Of a DNA stretch of 64,000 nt, positions 1-10,370 are shown in pieces (the stretch's first letter is position 1; every line of letters starts with the position of its first letter). The translations under genes were made by a program, and so were the position numbers. The notes under the pieces were generated by a model that was not told where the DNA came from, ran no database searches, and saw nothing but the letters and a program-made list of their open reading frames with translations. Location: NCBI RefSeq assembly GCF_000002425.4, contig NC_037269.1:6782172-6846171 (forward strand), written 5' to 3'. The DNA comes from Physcomitrium patens (taxonomy: Eukaryota > Streptophyta > Bryopsida > Funariales > Funariaceae).

Positions 1-363
1 AGAGCCACCAACTCGTTTGTAAGCTCGAGTTGTGCCACACGCTTAGGGTTGAAGATGAAGCCAATTAAAGAAGTGGTGAAGGTGGTATTTGTACAAGAAA
101 GCAGTCTGGCAACACTAATAGTTGCAAGCCTAAGTTTTGAAGTAAGGGACACCCAGGTAGTAGAAGACTTCACAGTGTGTGACCTCAGTGGTGTTGATTT
201 TGTGTTAGGTAATACGTTTCTTGACTTTTATGGAGTTGAGATTAGGAGAAGACCTAGACTAGAAGTTGAGATGGTTGGAACAGATGGAAAGCCAAAAGTC
301 CTACCTCATACAAGAGAACCTAGTTTGGATGGCCTAAGCATCAACTTAGTTAGTCAGGGATAA
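1..363 (+). pseudogene. Gypsy element A1, protease fragment
   Basis: This is the retropepsin region of an old plant-type Ty3/gypsy element whose upstream part lies outside the window. The first bases encode the end of the active-site loop (ATNSFVS), matching the DSGATNSFVS stretch of the sister copy A2 at 10878-10910. The typical LGNTFL flap-like motif follows (about 205-225), and the frame ends in TAA at 361-363. A2 carries the same segment at 12178-12543, closely similar in protein and nucleotides. The break before the RT frame at 454 shows decay or a linker; no full polyprotein is possible here. Confidence 0.8.
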
Positions 364-453
364 TTAAGTGGTGAAACGTTTTATTTGTTGCTATAAGTAT
401 ATGCAACAAATAAAGAAAATTTAACACAAAATTCTAAATATCTACCTCAAAAT

Positions 454-975
454 GTGCTGAGTGTACTTGAGAAGTTCAAGGACTTGTTGACTTATGACTT
501 GCCAAAGGAACTGCCACCAAAAAGGATGGTAGATCATAAGATAGACTTGGTGCTAGGTTCAACACCACCTAGCAAGGCCCCTTATAGACTCAAGCAAAGA
601 GAGTTGGAAGAGTTGAAAAGACAACTCACAGCGTTGTTGGCAAAGGGGTATATTAGACCAAGCAAGTCACCATTTGGAGCTCCAGTCCTATTTGTGAGCA
701 AAAAAGATGGTAAGTTTCGAATGTGTGTGGACTACAGAGCTCTCAATAGAATCACTTTGAAAAACAACTATCCCCTGCCAAAGGCAGATGACATGATGGA
801 TAGGTTGACAAGAGCCAAGTTCTTTCCAAAGATAGATATTAAGTCAGGTTACTATCAAATAAGAATGGCAGAAGGAGATGTTGAGAAGACAACTCGTAGG
901 ACGAGGTATAGATCATATGAGTTCGTGGTAATGCCTTTTGGATTGTGCAATATCCCTACTACATTCACCACTATG
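454..975 (+). pseudogene. Gypsy element A1, reverse transcriptase N-terminal half
   Basis: The frame encodes the fingers and palm of a Ty3/gypsy reverse transcriptase, with [27 protein letters not shown] and VMPFGLCN. It is cut at base 975 by element B and resumes at 7361 with YIDDIIIYS. The uninterrupted equivalent can be seen in the A2 copy (35340-35395), where the sequence runs straight through ACTATGATGAAC. Changes such as PTTF for the usual PATF suggest relaxed selection. The element is a plant chromovirus-like family that uses initiator tRNA-Met in its sister copy. Confidence 0.85.
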
Positions 976-1536
976 TGTCACGGCCATAATCATGTAAGCT
1001 AATAATTACATATGGAAATAGGTAGAAGTAAGTAAAAGTAGATAAAAATAAGTTAATTCTATAATATTTAATATAGAAGCTTCCTAGAAACTTCCTAGAC
1101 GCTGCTTTGACTTCATAGGTATCTTTAATTGACTTTTTGGATTAGAAACGTGGTCAACAAGTTGGCCATGTGCCACACATGTTGTTAGCTTAAAGATCAA
1201 GCTAACTATGTGGCCCATACGTAGAAAAACTTGCCTTGTAAGTCAAGGCATGTGTTCTACAAAGTCAACACATATTATAGGTCCTATAGAACATCGCCAC
1301 GTAGCGTCTAGTTAGATAGTATATATAGAGACAAAAGTGAAGGCTTCTTCACTCTTGTCAACTCTTTTCTTGCTTCTAGTCTAGTTTCAAGGGTCTCTAG
1401 TTTTCTTGTCTTTTGGCAAAAGCCATTCCAGTTTTTCTTTTAATATATATACTTGTTTATATATATTTTGTTACCTCTCTTTGAGTGAAGGCTCACTTGT
1501 CTAAATTATTTTTTCATCGAGTTCTTGTCCTTGACA
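976..1536 (+). repeat. Element B 5' LTR
   Basis: This 561-bp LTR is defined by TGTC...GACA ends, the CTATG duplication just outside, and its match to 6798-7355. It contains a TATA box at 1320-1327 and an imperfect heat-shock-like pair around 1075-1100 (GAAGCTTC, CTA, GAAACTTC). The same LTR family occurs in C, D and the solo LTR at 29449-29980. Confidence 0.95.
1320..1361 (+). promoter_or_regulatory. LTR promoter: TATA box and predicted transcript start
   Basis: TATATATA begins at 1320. The sequence ACTCTTGTCAA at 1351-1361 lies 31 nt downstream, at the usual distance for a transcription start, and is the predicted 5' end of the genomic RNA. It can pair with 1539-1549 just inside the LTR. 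The start itself is inferred, not mapped. Confidence 0.6.
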
Positions 1537-1538
1537 GA

Positions 1539-1549
1539 TTGATAAGAGT
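1539..1549 (+). other. Element B self-primer binding site (predicted)
   Basis: TTGATAAGAGT starts two bases after the LTR end. It pairs with the predicted transcript 5' end ACTCTTGTCAA (1351-1361) over 11 nt with a single G-U wobble. Element C has the perfect 11-nt match in the same place. This arrangement matches Tf1-type self-priming, not tRNA priming. A tRNA-Met-like TATCAGAGC is present at 1560, too far in to define the LTR end. Confidence 0.6.
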
Positions 1550-1747
1550 ACACTTACAATATCAGAGCTTTGTTTCTCTTGAGTAAGAGTGGATTACCCC
1601 TTTCTCTTGACAAGACATAAGCGTATTAGAAGTTTGCGGATTACCCAATTCTAAACTGATATTGTTCTTAGTATCTTCTTTGTTATCAAGTCTTTCTTTT
1701 CTTTTGTCTTGAGCAGTATCAAACAAGTTTTTCTTCTTAGTGTCATT

Positions 1748-2671
1748 ATGGCAGAGCTTGTTGAAATGAAGAGTGCAATGGCACAAATGCAAGAGCAAAT
1801 GAGGGAGTTAATGCTTGTGATGCATCAACTCAATTCACCAACACAGGAAAGAATAAGAATAGCAGAAAGTGGGGATATAGAGATGATCGGAGCTATTTCA
1901 ACATCTACAACAAATCACGTTCCTTCTTCAATTGTATAACACCATGTAAGCACTAGAGAACCAAGAATTGCCTTACCCGAGAAATTTGATGGTAGGAGAT
2001 CAAAGTTTCGAGGGTTCATCAATCAAGTACAATTGGCAATTGAACTTCAATTGCAAAGCTATTCAACTCCACGATCACAAGTCAGGTTTATTGGCATTCT
2101 ACTTTCTGGTTCTGCATTATCGTGGTTTTCATCTTTTTTTGAACAACGAAATCCAATATTGGATAATTTGGAAGCTTTTTTGGCGGAATTTCGATCCATG
2201 TATGGTGAACACGATGCAACTCGTGTTGCAGCAAATAAGATCCGAATTCCACGACAAGAAAATCGCTCTGTAACAGTGTATGCTTCACAATTTTGACAAC
2301 TTGCAATTGACATCAAGTGGGATGATGCTGCACTCATCAGTAAATTTTTTTATGGATTGCAATACGAAGTAAAGAAATTGATGCTTAACTTACTTGATCC
2401 TCAAGTTTTGAGTCAAGCAATCGATTTTGCGGTAAAATATGATAATCAACTTTTCGAATTTCGATCCAAGAATCATTCATGGGAACCTCAACGTTATAAT
2501 TCAATGGCAACATCAACATCTTTGCCAAATTCGAAAGTAGAAGACATGCAAATTGACGCGGTACATTTTAAACTCCTAACTGAGCAAGAAAAGATTCGTC
2601 GTCGTCAAGAAGGATTATGTTTATATTACGGAGAACCTAAGCACACTGCTCAACATTATCCAAAAAAATGA
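1748..2671 (+). pseudogene. Element B gag (broken)
   Basis: The gag frame starts at ATG 1748 with a short coiled-coil-like stretch (ELVEMKSAMAQMQEQMRELM). It meets TAA at 1937, shifts, and continues through the capsid-like region at 1968-2296, where a TGA follows YASQF, then 2357-2671. The zinc knuckle near 2615-2665 reads CLYYGEPKHTAQHY, so both the second and last metal-binding cysteines are lost. The intact C copy has CLYCGKPKH with the final Cys. The product would be the structural protein of the virus-like particle. It is not functional as read. Confidence 0.8.
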
Positions 2672-2751
2672 CGCGACTATAAAATGAGGGGAACGACGGT
2701 CAAAGAAAACAACATGTCGGGAAACGGATTTGTCCAGCTACAATAGAGACC

Positions 2752-4662
2752 ATGCAGCTGGAACCTTGTACAATTCCTAATAAAGGTCCTATCCTCTCCT
2801 CAGAACCCTCTCTTCGTTTTATAATAGACTTATATTTAAGACCTAAAAATTACAAAGCCTCTGTTTTATTAGATTCGGGAGCCTCAACATGTTTTTTAGA
2901 TGAACAATTTGTTAAAAGTCGTAAAATACCTTTTATACAGAAACCTAAACCAGTACATGTAGAAGTCATAGATGGTCGTCTCTTGTCTTCTGGAGATGTC
3001 ACTCATGAAACTCATCCTATAAAAGTAAAAATAGACGATCATGATAGCTATATAGTTTATAACATAATTAAATCCCTGTCCAATCCAGTTATTTTAGGTT
3101 TATCTTGGCTAGAAAAATATAACCCTCGAATAGATTGGAATGTGCGTAAACTTGACTTTTTCCAGAGCATTATTAATAGTTCTACCAACCAAGTAAAAAA
3201 TTATAAGTCTAGTATAGTAAAATCCGTACTGATAGGTGCAAAAACATTTATACACGCAGCAAAAGAAGGATCAACTTTTGTTATTTATGCTGCACCTATT
3301 TCTGAAAACATAAAGACTTCAAGTGGCATTCCAATTCAATATCAAGAGTATCAAGACGTTTTTGAGAAAAAGAATGTAGATATTCTTCCTGAGCATCGTC
3401 CATATGATTGTTCAATCGACCTCAAGGAAGGAACTCAGCCACCATTTGGACCAATTTACAGTTTATCGCAAGATGAGTTGGCTGAACTCAAGACATATAT
3501 TGACGAGAATTTAGCGAAGAATTTCATACGCCATTCAAAATCTCCAGCAAGAGCTCCAATTCTATTCGTAAAGAAAAAAGATGGATCTTTACGAATGTGT
3601 GTTGATTATCAAGGACTCAACAAGATCACAATCAAGAACAGGTATCCATTACCTTTGATATCAGGACTCCTTGACCAGTTGAATCAAGCTAAGATCTATA
3701 CAAAAATAGATCTAAGAGGAGAATATAATCTAATACGGATCAAAGAAGGAGATGAATGGAAGACTGCATTTCAAACCAGGTATGGACATTTCGAATATAA
3801 TGTCATGCCCTTTGGACTCACGAATGTACCAGCTACTTTTCAACATCTCATGAATGATGTATTTTGTGAATTCTTAGACAATTTTGTCGTCTGCTATCTA
3901 GACGATATCCTAATCTATTCTAAGAACGTCGAAAAACATGAAATACATGTTTGTCAAGTATTACAAAAATTTAGAGATGCAGGATTGTACGCTAAGATGA
4001 AAAAATGTGTATTTCACACTACTCAAGTTGACTTTTTAGGATACATCATTTCAAATGATGGTCTCATGATGGATTCTAAGAAAGTCCAAACAATCATGGA
4101 TTGGAAGATTCCAAAGACAGTAAAAGATGTCCAATGTTTCTTGGGATTTGCCAATTACTATCGGATCTTCATCAAAGATTTCTCACGAGTTGCAGCTCCA
4201 CCTACACGCTTGACTAGTAAAGATAAATTCCAATGGAATCAAGAAGCGGAAGCAGCATTTGAAGCCTTGAAGACATCGTTTGTCTCTGCACCAATTTTAT
4301 ATCGTGTTGACTTATCCCAGGCATTTTTTATCAAAACAGATGCATCAGATTTTGCCTTGGGTGTAGTTTTATCACAAATGGGATTAGATGACAAACTTCA
4401 TCCAATAGCTTTTCATTCAAGAAAATTCTCAGCAGCCGAGATCAATTATGAGATCCACGATAAAGAACTTCTTGCGATCGTGGATTCTTTTCAAGAATGG
4501 CGTCATTATCTAGAAGGCGCTTCTAGTCCAGTCACTGTGTATACAGATCACAAGAACCTCGAGTATTTCATGTCAGCACGCGTATTGAATTGTCGTCAAG
4601 CTCGTTGGAGTATGTCTTTGTCAAGATTCGAATTCGTTATCACTTATCGGCCAGGAAAATAA
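2752..4662 (+). pseudogene. Element B protease-reverse transcriptase-RNase H
   Basis: This frame of 636 codons has an aspartic protease (LLDSGASTCFLD, about residues 40-52; ILGLSWLEKYNP, about 115), a reverse transcriptase with CVDYQGLNKIT, MPFGLTNVPATF and the catalytic YLDDILIYS (bases about 3894-3920), and an RNase H with TDASDFALGVVLS, the EIHDKELLAI motif and TDHKNLEYF. It stops at TAA 4660-4662 right after YRPGK, where element C reads on into integrase (GKEQGLSNALSRRS). D has the identical stop. RT and integrase wording is closest, from memory, to Tf1/sushi-type elements; a phylogeny would decide. Confidence 0.85.
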
Positions 4663-5823
4663 TTAGGTTTGTCCGATGCCCTATCTTGACGTTCTTATTT
4701 TGTACCAAAAGAAGGAGATGCAGCTTTTGAGCAATAAAGAACGGTCCTCTTGAAACCAGAGCAATTTCATCTCCGAGCAATGAAATCAACATTGACTGTT
4801 GATTCAACTTTCCTCAAGCAAATCCAGTCCAGTATGTCCTCAGACCCTCTTGTTCATGATATCGAGAATAATTCTTCCAAGTCTCATGATCCGTCTAAGT
4901 TTGAGTTCAAGAATAATCTATTATATTTTGAAGGACGCCTATATGTTCCAAAAGGAGAAGCACGTTTACGTGTTCTTCAAGCACGTCATGACTTTCCAAC
5001 AGCAGGGCACTTTGGATATAATAAGACTTTGGAACTCATATCAAGAGATTTTTGGTGGCCACAAATGTGGAAGTCAATCAAAGACTTTGTACAATCATGT
5101 GATATTTGTTCAAGATCAAAAATTCCTTTTCATCGACCTTGCGGACTTCTTCAGCCATTACATATACCAGAACAACCATGGTCTTCTGTTTCTATGGATT
5201 TCATCATAGATCTTCCAAGCTCAAGATCTTATGATTCTATATTTGTGATAGTAGATCGTTTCACCAAGATGGCATATTTTGTGCCATGTACAAAATCTAT
5301 CACAAGTGAAGAAACAGCTAAGCTTTTCATTGATAATATCTATTGCTACCATGGATTACATAAAGATATCATATCCGATAGGGGAACTCAATTTGTGTCA
5401 AGATTTTGGAGGACTCTTTTCAAGATTTTAAAAGTGGACATCAAGCTATCTTCGGCTTTCCATCCTCAAAGTGATGGACAAACAGAGTGCGTAAACCAAG
5501 TCTTGGAGCAATATTTAAGGTGTACTATCAACTACCAATAAGATGATTGGACAACCTTTCTGCCATTGGCAGAGTTTTCTTATAATAATACGGTACATTC
5601 TTCCACGCAACAAACACCTTTCTTTGTCAATTATGGCTATCATCCACGACTTGATACTTTTGATTTTTCAAAAGTTGATAATCCTGCAGCAGAAGATATG
5701 GCAAATCGGTTGTCAGAGTTACATGCAATAATGAAGACGCAATTGAAAGAAGCTTAAGAACGACAAAAGATAAATGTAGATCAATATCGTAAGGAACAAC
5801 CACAACTCAATGTGGGTGATAAG
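4663..5823 (+). pseudogene. Element B integrase
   Basis: The frame resumes after stops near 4660-4740. It encodes the HHCC zinc domain (HDFPTAGH through CDICSRSK, about 4985-5120), the catalytic core with MDFIIDLPSS, SDRGTQF and HPQSDGQTECVNQ (D, D, E all present), then TAA at 5539-5541 where C has CAA. The continuation FLPLAEFSYNNT and the C-terminal NVGDK follow to 5823. The last codon AAG is followed by GTATGG, a good splice-donor sequence that matters for element D. Confidence 0.8.
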
Positions 5824-6218
5824 GTATGGCTACTTCGTCGCAATATCAAGACTACTTGACCTTGTGACAAGTTGGACTATCGTAGGCTTGTCCCTTTTCT
5901 GTTTCTGAACAGATCAACTCAGTTGCATATCGGTTTCATCTATCGGAGTCAATGAAGATCCATCCTGTATTCCACATGTCTTTTCTTGAACCATATAAGA
6001 CAGTGGATATACAAGGAAGAAGAGAAATGCCACCGCCTCTTATAGAAATAGATAATAATGAAGAATTTGAGGTGGAAGAGATATTAGACTCAAAGCGGCG
6101 CCGAAAAAATCTGGAATATCTTGTTCATTGGTGTGGATATGATATTAGTGAACGCACATGGGAGCCATCCAGGAATCTAGCAAATGCATCAGCTAAAGTC
6201 AAAGTTTTTCATCAATGA
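5824..6218 (+). pseudogene. Element B integrase C-terminus and chromodomain
   Basis: After stops and a frame change around 5858-5950, the frame encodes HPVFHMSFLEPYK and then a chromodomain at about 6061-6215, with EFEVEEILDSKRRR, LEYLVHWCGY and ERTWEPSRNL. The aromatic residues of a chromodomain cage are largely kept. Chromodomains on gypsy integrases steer insertion to modified histones. The whole interval to 6333 is absent from element D. Confidence 0.85.
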
Positions 6219-6333
6219 CATCCATCAAAACCAAGATGAAAATCTCTCTTATAAAAGAGATAAGATTGAGGCAAGATAACATTCAATTTCCTACTCTTGT
6301 TTGTAACTTCTTTGTATTTGTTACGCTAATTAG

Positions 6334-6756
6334 ATGAAGAGCCAACAACTAGAGGATTCAACTCAAGAACCTTCGTTTGCTGACCTGCCGGATGAGACAT
6401 TACGATTGTCACAACCTTCAAGACGACGCAATCGAGATGAAGATCTTCAAGAATGACATGTTCTTCTTCGAATAGATGGTGAGATACAACGTGTTTGATA
6501 TTACGATTTCGGAAGGGACTCCCCATGTTTGGTGATTTTGCTAGAGGTAGGAACAACTCCTGATGGTGTTCCAAATATTCTATTCAAAGGAAGTTACGAA
6601 GGCCTCAACAATGATCAAATAACTGGGTGGTCTTCCCGCCCTAGTATGGGACAGTATCGATGGTTGAGAGGCCGTATCAATCATCTTCGAAGAGAACTGA
6701 GATGAGAGTATGTGGTGAATATAATTTGTCGCATCATAGATTTCCTCAACATATGA
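6334..6756 (+). pseudogene. Element B extra ORF (aORF) downstream of the chromodomain
   Basis: An additional reading frame of 140 codons starts at ATG 6334 (MKSQQ, then STQEPSFADLPDETLRLSQP) and runs to TGA at 6754-6756 (IIDFLNI). It carries about three internal stops in this copy. The intact version is in element C (17794-18216), and related versions are in D and E. It lies after the polyprotein and before the polypurine tract, where some retroelements carry env-like or accessory genes. No transmembrane segment or known domain is visible. Function unknown. Confidence 0.7.
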
Positions 6757-6783
6757 TGACCGCTCCTCGTGGAACTCGTCTCT

Positions 6784-6797
6784 AGAAGGGGGGGTAA
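6784..6797 (+). other. Element B polypurine tract
   Basis: AGAAGGGGGGGTAA ends directly at the 3' LTR start at 6798. It is the expected plus-strand primer. D has the same tract on the minus strand at 25217-25230. Confidence 0.85.
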
Positions 6798-7355
6798 TGT
6801 CACGGCCATAATCATGTAAGCTAATAATTACATATGGAAATAGGTAGAAGTAAGTAAAAGTAGATAAAAGTAAGTTAATTCTATAATATTTAATATAAAA
6901 GCTTCCTAGAAACTTCCTAGACGCTGCTTTGATTTCATAGGTGTCTTTAATTGACTTTTTGGATTAGAAACGTCGTCAACAAGTTGGCCATGTGCCACAC
7001 ATGTTAGCTTGAAGATCAAGCTAACTATATGGTCCACACATAGAAAAACTTGCCTTGTAAGTCAAGGCATGTGTTCTACAAAGTCAACACTTATTGGAGG
7101 TCCTATAGAACGTCGCCACGTAGCCTCTAGTTAGATAGTATATATAGAGATAAGAGTGAAGGCTTCTTCACTCTTGTCAACTCCTTTCTTGCTTCTAGTC
7201 TAGTTTCAAGGGTCTTTAGTTTTCTTGTCTTTTGCCAAAAGCCATTCCAGTTTCTTTTTTAATATATATACTTGTTTATATATATTTTGTTACCTCTCTT
7301 TGAGTGAAGGCTCACTTGTCTAAATTATTTTTTCATCGAATTCTTGTCCTTGACA
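6798..7355 (+). repeat. Element B 3' LTR
   Basis: This 558-bp copy of the 976-1536 LTR has the same TGTCACGG and CCTTGACA ends and is followed by the CTATG duplication at 7356-7360. Differences from the 5' LTR are few substitutions and a short indel. Confidence 0.95.
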
Positions 7356-7360
7356 CTATG

Positions 7361-8882
7361 ATGAACTCCATATTCCATAAAAAAAAAGATGAGTATGTAA
7401 TCATATATATTGATGATATCATAATCTACTCTAAGACTGAAGAGGAACATGCGAAGCTTATAGAAATTGTGCTTGGTAAGCTAAGGGACAAGAAGCTTTA
7501 TGCTAATGCAGAGAAAAGTGAGTTTGCACTCTAAGAAACTGAATTCTTAGGTCATATCTGCAACCATGAAGGGATCAAGGCTGATCCTAGAAAGGTGAAG
7601 GCAATCAAAGAGTGGGAGGTGCCTCAAACTCAAAAAGGAGTGAGAGCCTTCTTAAAACTAGCAAACTATTATAGAAAGTTCATAAGGAATTTTTCAATGA
7701 TTGCTGGCCCCTTCCCTGATTTGTTGACCAAAGACAATAAGAAATTTCAATGGAACCACAAATACCAAGTAGCATTCGATACACTCAAAGAAGCCTTGAG
7801 TACTTCAAAAGTACTTAAGTATCTAGAGTTTGACAAAGAATTTGAGGTGTATACAGATGCAAGTGGATTTGCCATTGGAAGAGTGTTAATGTAAGAAGGA
7901 AGACCTATTGCATTTGAAAGCAGAAAACTCACAGGTAGCCAACTAAGGTGGCTTACCCATGAGAAAGAACTCTTTGCAGTTGTTCATTGCCTCAAGACAT
8001 GGAGACGTTATTTGGAAAGTTTAGAAACAAAGGTTTTCACTGATAACATCTCATTGAAATATCTTGAGACCAAGGTAGAAGCCACTCCTAAAGAATTGAG
8101 GTGGTATGATGTAATAGCTTCTATGAATGTAACCTTCATTGATAAATCTAGACGTGAAAACTTAGTGCTAGATGCATTGAGTAGAAGAGAAGAACTCATG
8201 ACAGTATTGACCATGGTGATGATTCAATACGATACACCATTAGAGGTGGAAGTTAAAGAAGGATAGAAAGAAGATAGGAAAGCTAAGGAACTGAACCAGA
8301 TGTTTGATTACAAACCAGTTCCAAAGGAAGGTTTGTCTTCTAAGTTCTCTAGATTTAAGATCATTAAAAGAGTCAATGGATTGATCTACTATAAGCAAAG
8401 TAGACTCTATTTGCTAGAAGGGCATCTAAAGAGGAAAATCATGTGTGATTTCCATGACACGTTAGAAGCGGGACACCGCGGAGTATTAGTGACAATCAAG
8501 GAATTGTGCAAGAAATACTATTGGCTTAATCTCAAGGGAGATGTAGAGAAGTATGTGGCTTCTTGTGCCAAGTGCCAAATGAATAAGACAAGTACTCAAA
8601 AGACAATGGGTTTGCTAAGCTCCTTGCCTATACCAAAGGCACCTTATAGATGTCTGTCAATGGACTTCATGACATCTTTACTTACAGTGCAAAGTTATGA
8701 TTCCATCTATGTAGTGGTGGATAGGTTTAGTAAACAAGCAAAGTTCATTCCAACCAAGTGGGGTGATGGTGCTGAAAGAATAGCGCAACTCTTCTATGAT
8801 CATTGGATTTGCCAAAAAGGATATTCAGAAGATATAGTAAGTGATAGGGATGCGCAATTCTTAACTGCCTTTTGGCAGCACC
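7361..8882 (+). pseudogene. Gypsy element A1: RT C-terminus, RNase H and integrase
   Basis: This continues the A1 frame after element B. The RT catalytic motif YIDDIIIYS is at about 7408-7434. A stop follows at 7532, then the RNase H (YTDASGFAIG, THEKELFAV) with a stop at 7892, and the integrase from about 8300 with its HHCC domain (HDTLEAGH, CAKCQ), MDFMTSLL and SDRDAQF. Homology ends near 8882 (FWQHL), before the third catalytic acidic residue. There A2's LTR begins, so A2 probably inserted into A1's integrase. Confidence 0.8.
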
Positions 8883-9426
8883 TGGTGGCGAATGCTAGCT
8901 GAATCTTGTTGAGGAATTGGAAGCATTACACATATCTGTCACCTCCCCAAAGTGAGAATAGGAAGTGACTTGCGTGGGGTGTTTACCATTAAAAGTGAAG
9001 TACAAAAGCGAGTACCTGAAAAGGACTGTCCGTTAGGTGATGCAAGGCAACACACGGGGATGATAACAGTCCTGGAAGGCCACGAAGGACTAAGCCTTCT
9101 AGAACTCCCTTGGCTCCGTCATGCTGCAATAGCGGTGTGAAGTAACTCGTTGGCACGAATTGTTGAAGGGGACACCTGTGAGAGGCCAGGGGCCATAAGA
9201 GAAGCTGGTGTTGAGGGAAGAACTTCGAAGACGTCCCTCATCGTAAAGTGCAAAATCCAGTCCCAAGTGTTTGAGCCTCGACACCCCCGGATTCCCGCCA
9301 CGAGTTTAGATAGTTCGACCTTGTCGAGGTCCGATTTGGATGATGTTGGCTTGTGACTAACCAATAATCTCGTTGGCTACAGGTGGCAAATGCTGGCGTT
9401 TCAGGTTGAAAAAACGGAGTATTTCA
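8883..9426 (+). repeat. Element A2 5' LTR (left border approximate)
   Basis: The right border is firm: ...GTATTTCA at 9426 is followed directly by a tRNA-Met primer site. The left border is inferred from where A1 integrase homology stops; TG starts at 8883 or at 8907 are both possible. No second A2 LTR is in the window because A2 is cut off near 35403. Confidence 0.55.
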
Positions 9427-9427
9427 T

Positions 9428-9439
9428 TGGTATCAGAGC
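9428..9439 (+). other. Element A2 primer binding site for initiator tRNA-Met
   Basis: TGGTATCAGAGC lies one base after the LTR end. This is the classic plant LTR-retrotransposon primer site, complementary to the 3' end of initiator tRNA-Met. It contrasts with elements B, C and E. Confidence 0.85.
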
Positions 9440-9744
9440 GCGTCTAGTTGGCTCAAGGCTCAACTAGACTAAAATCGACTTGTGGGGACAAGTCTAAGGC
9501 ACAGATTGGAACCATGACTTGAGGAAAGAAGACTGGTGCAGGAACGAGTCACCCCCAAGTTGAAGTCCAAGGGGCGGGAGTCCAAGAGCTGCCGCCTGTT
9601 CCTGAACTGCAGAAAACTGGCTACTCACTGTCCGAAGAGAGTACAAACTTCAAACAGTCGGAAGGGAGTGATCGAAGAAACGCGAGAGGGGAGGACTCCT
9701 TTAAGGGAGACCAAGACATTTCTCCCGAAGGAAATCTTGTCAAC

Positions 9745-10365
9745 ATGGCCCAAACTTCAAAAGAAAGTGAGCCCAAAGTGACCGTGTCACTTTCTGACCA
9801 CATGAAGCTAGTGAAGGAAGAAGAGGCTAAGGAAAGGGAGCTTTGGATGGAGGCTAAAGGACTTGACAAGGGGACCTTACCAAAAATTCCAGCTCCAAAG
9901 AAGTGGAGTGATGTGGAGGTAAGAAGACCCATGAGGAAATTCTTAGAAGAAAAGGAGATTTGGTTCGATGTTACTGATATCAAAGGAGCAAGGAGAGTGA
10001 AAACTCTACCAAATCTATTAGAAAGCACTACCTTAGAGTGGTATTTATCAGAAAAGAACAAGACCCTGGATGACATGGACAAATCTTGGAAAGAAGTTAA
10101 AAAAATGTTGTTGGCTAGAATGGTGCCAAAACATCAATACTTCCTAGATGGCATTGCCATGGTCCACTTGAATCAAGGCATAGGAAAAGGATCCCTTAAA
10201 ACTTATGCTCGTGAGTTTCAAGCAAAAATGGTATCTTGCAAGAAAATGAATGAATACTCTAAGCTAATAATCTTCTATTCTGGGCTAAAAGAAACTACAA
10301 GATAGAAGTACTTCAAAAGAGAAGCGTTCTTGAGACATTGGATGAAGCATTAGCCTTAGCTGACT
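9745..10365 (+). pseudogene. Element A2 gag, capsid region
   Basis: From ATG 9745 (MAQTSKESEPKVTVSLSD) the frame runs 186 codons to TAG at 10303-10305, then continues in another frame. Charged helical sequence with WYLSEKNKTL and KTYAREFQAKM resembles a gypsy capsid domain (retrotransposon gag family). The zinc knuckle is in the next segment. The stop and frame change show the copy is dead. Confidence 0.7.
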
Positions 10366-10370
10366 AACTT

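Larger units (their letters stand above)
976..7355 (+). mobile_element. Element B: complete Tf1/sushi-like chromovirus, 6.4 kb, inserted in A1
   Basis: The element is bounded by two LTRs of 561 and 558 bp that start TGTCACGG and end CCTTGACA. The 5-bp target duplication CTATG lies at 971-975 and 7356-7360. Inside, in order: gag, aspartic protease, RT, RNase H, integrase, chromodomain, an extra ORF and a polypurine tract. All coding parts are broken by stops, many explained by C-to-T changes (CAA to TAA, CGA to TGA). The two LTRs remain very similar, so insertion is fairly recent although the coding region is dead. D is a close relative sharing the same stops, which implies mobilisation in trans. 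Confidence 0.95.

Noticed and set aside
1560-1568. TATCAGAGC as a tRNA-Met primer site for elements B, C and E
   Set aside because: It lies 23-26 bases inside the LTR end fixed by target duplications. A primer site defines the LTR end and should abut it. The 11-nt self-complementary site does.
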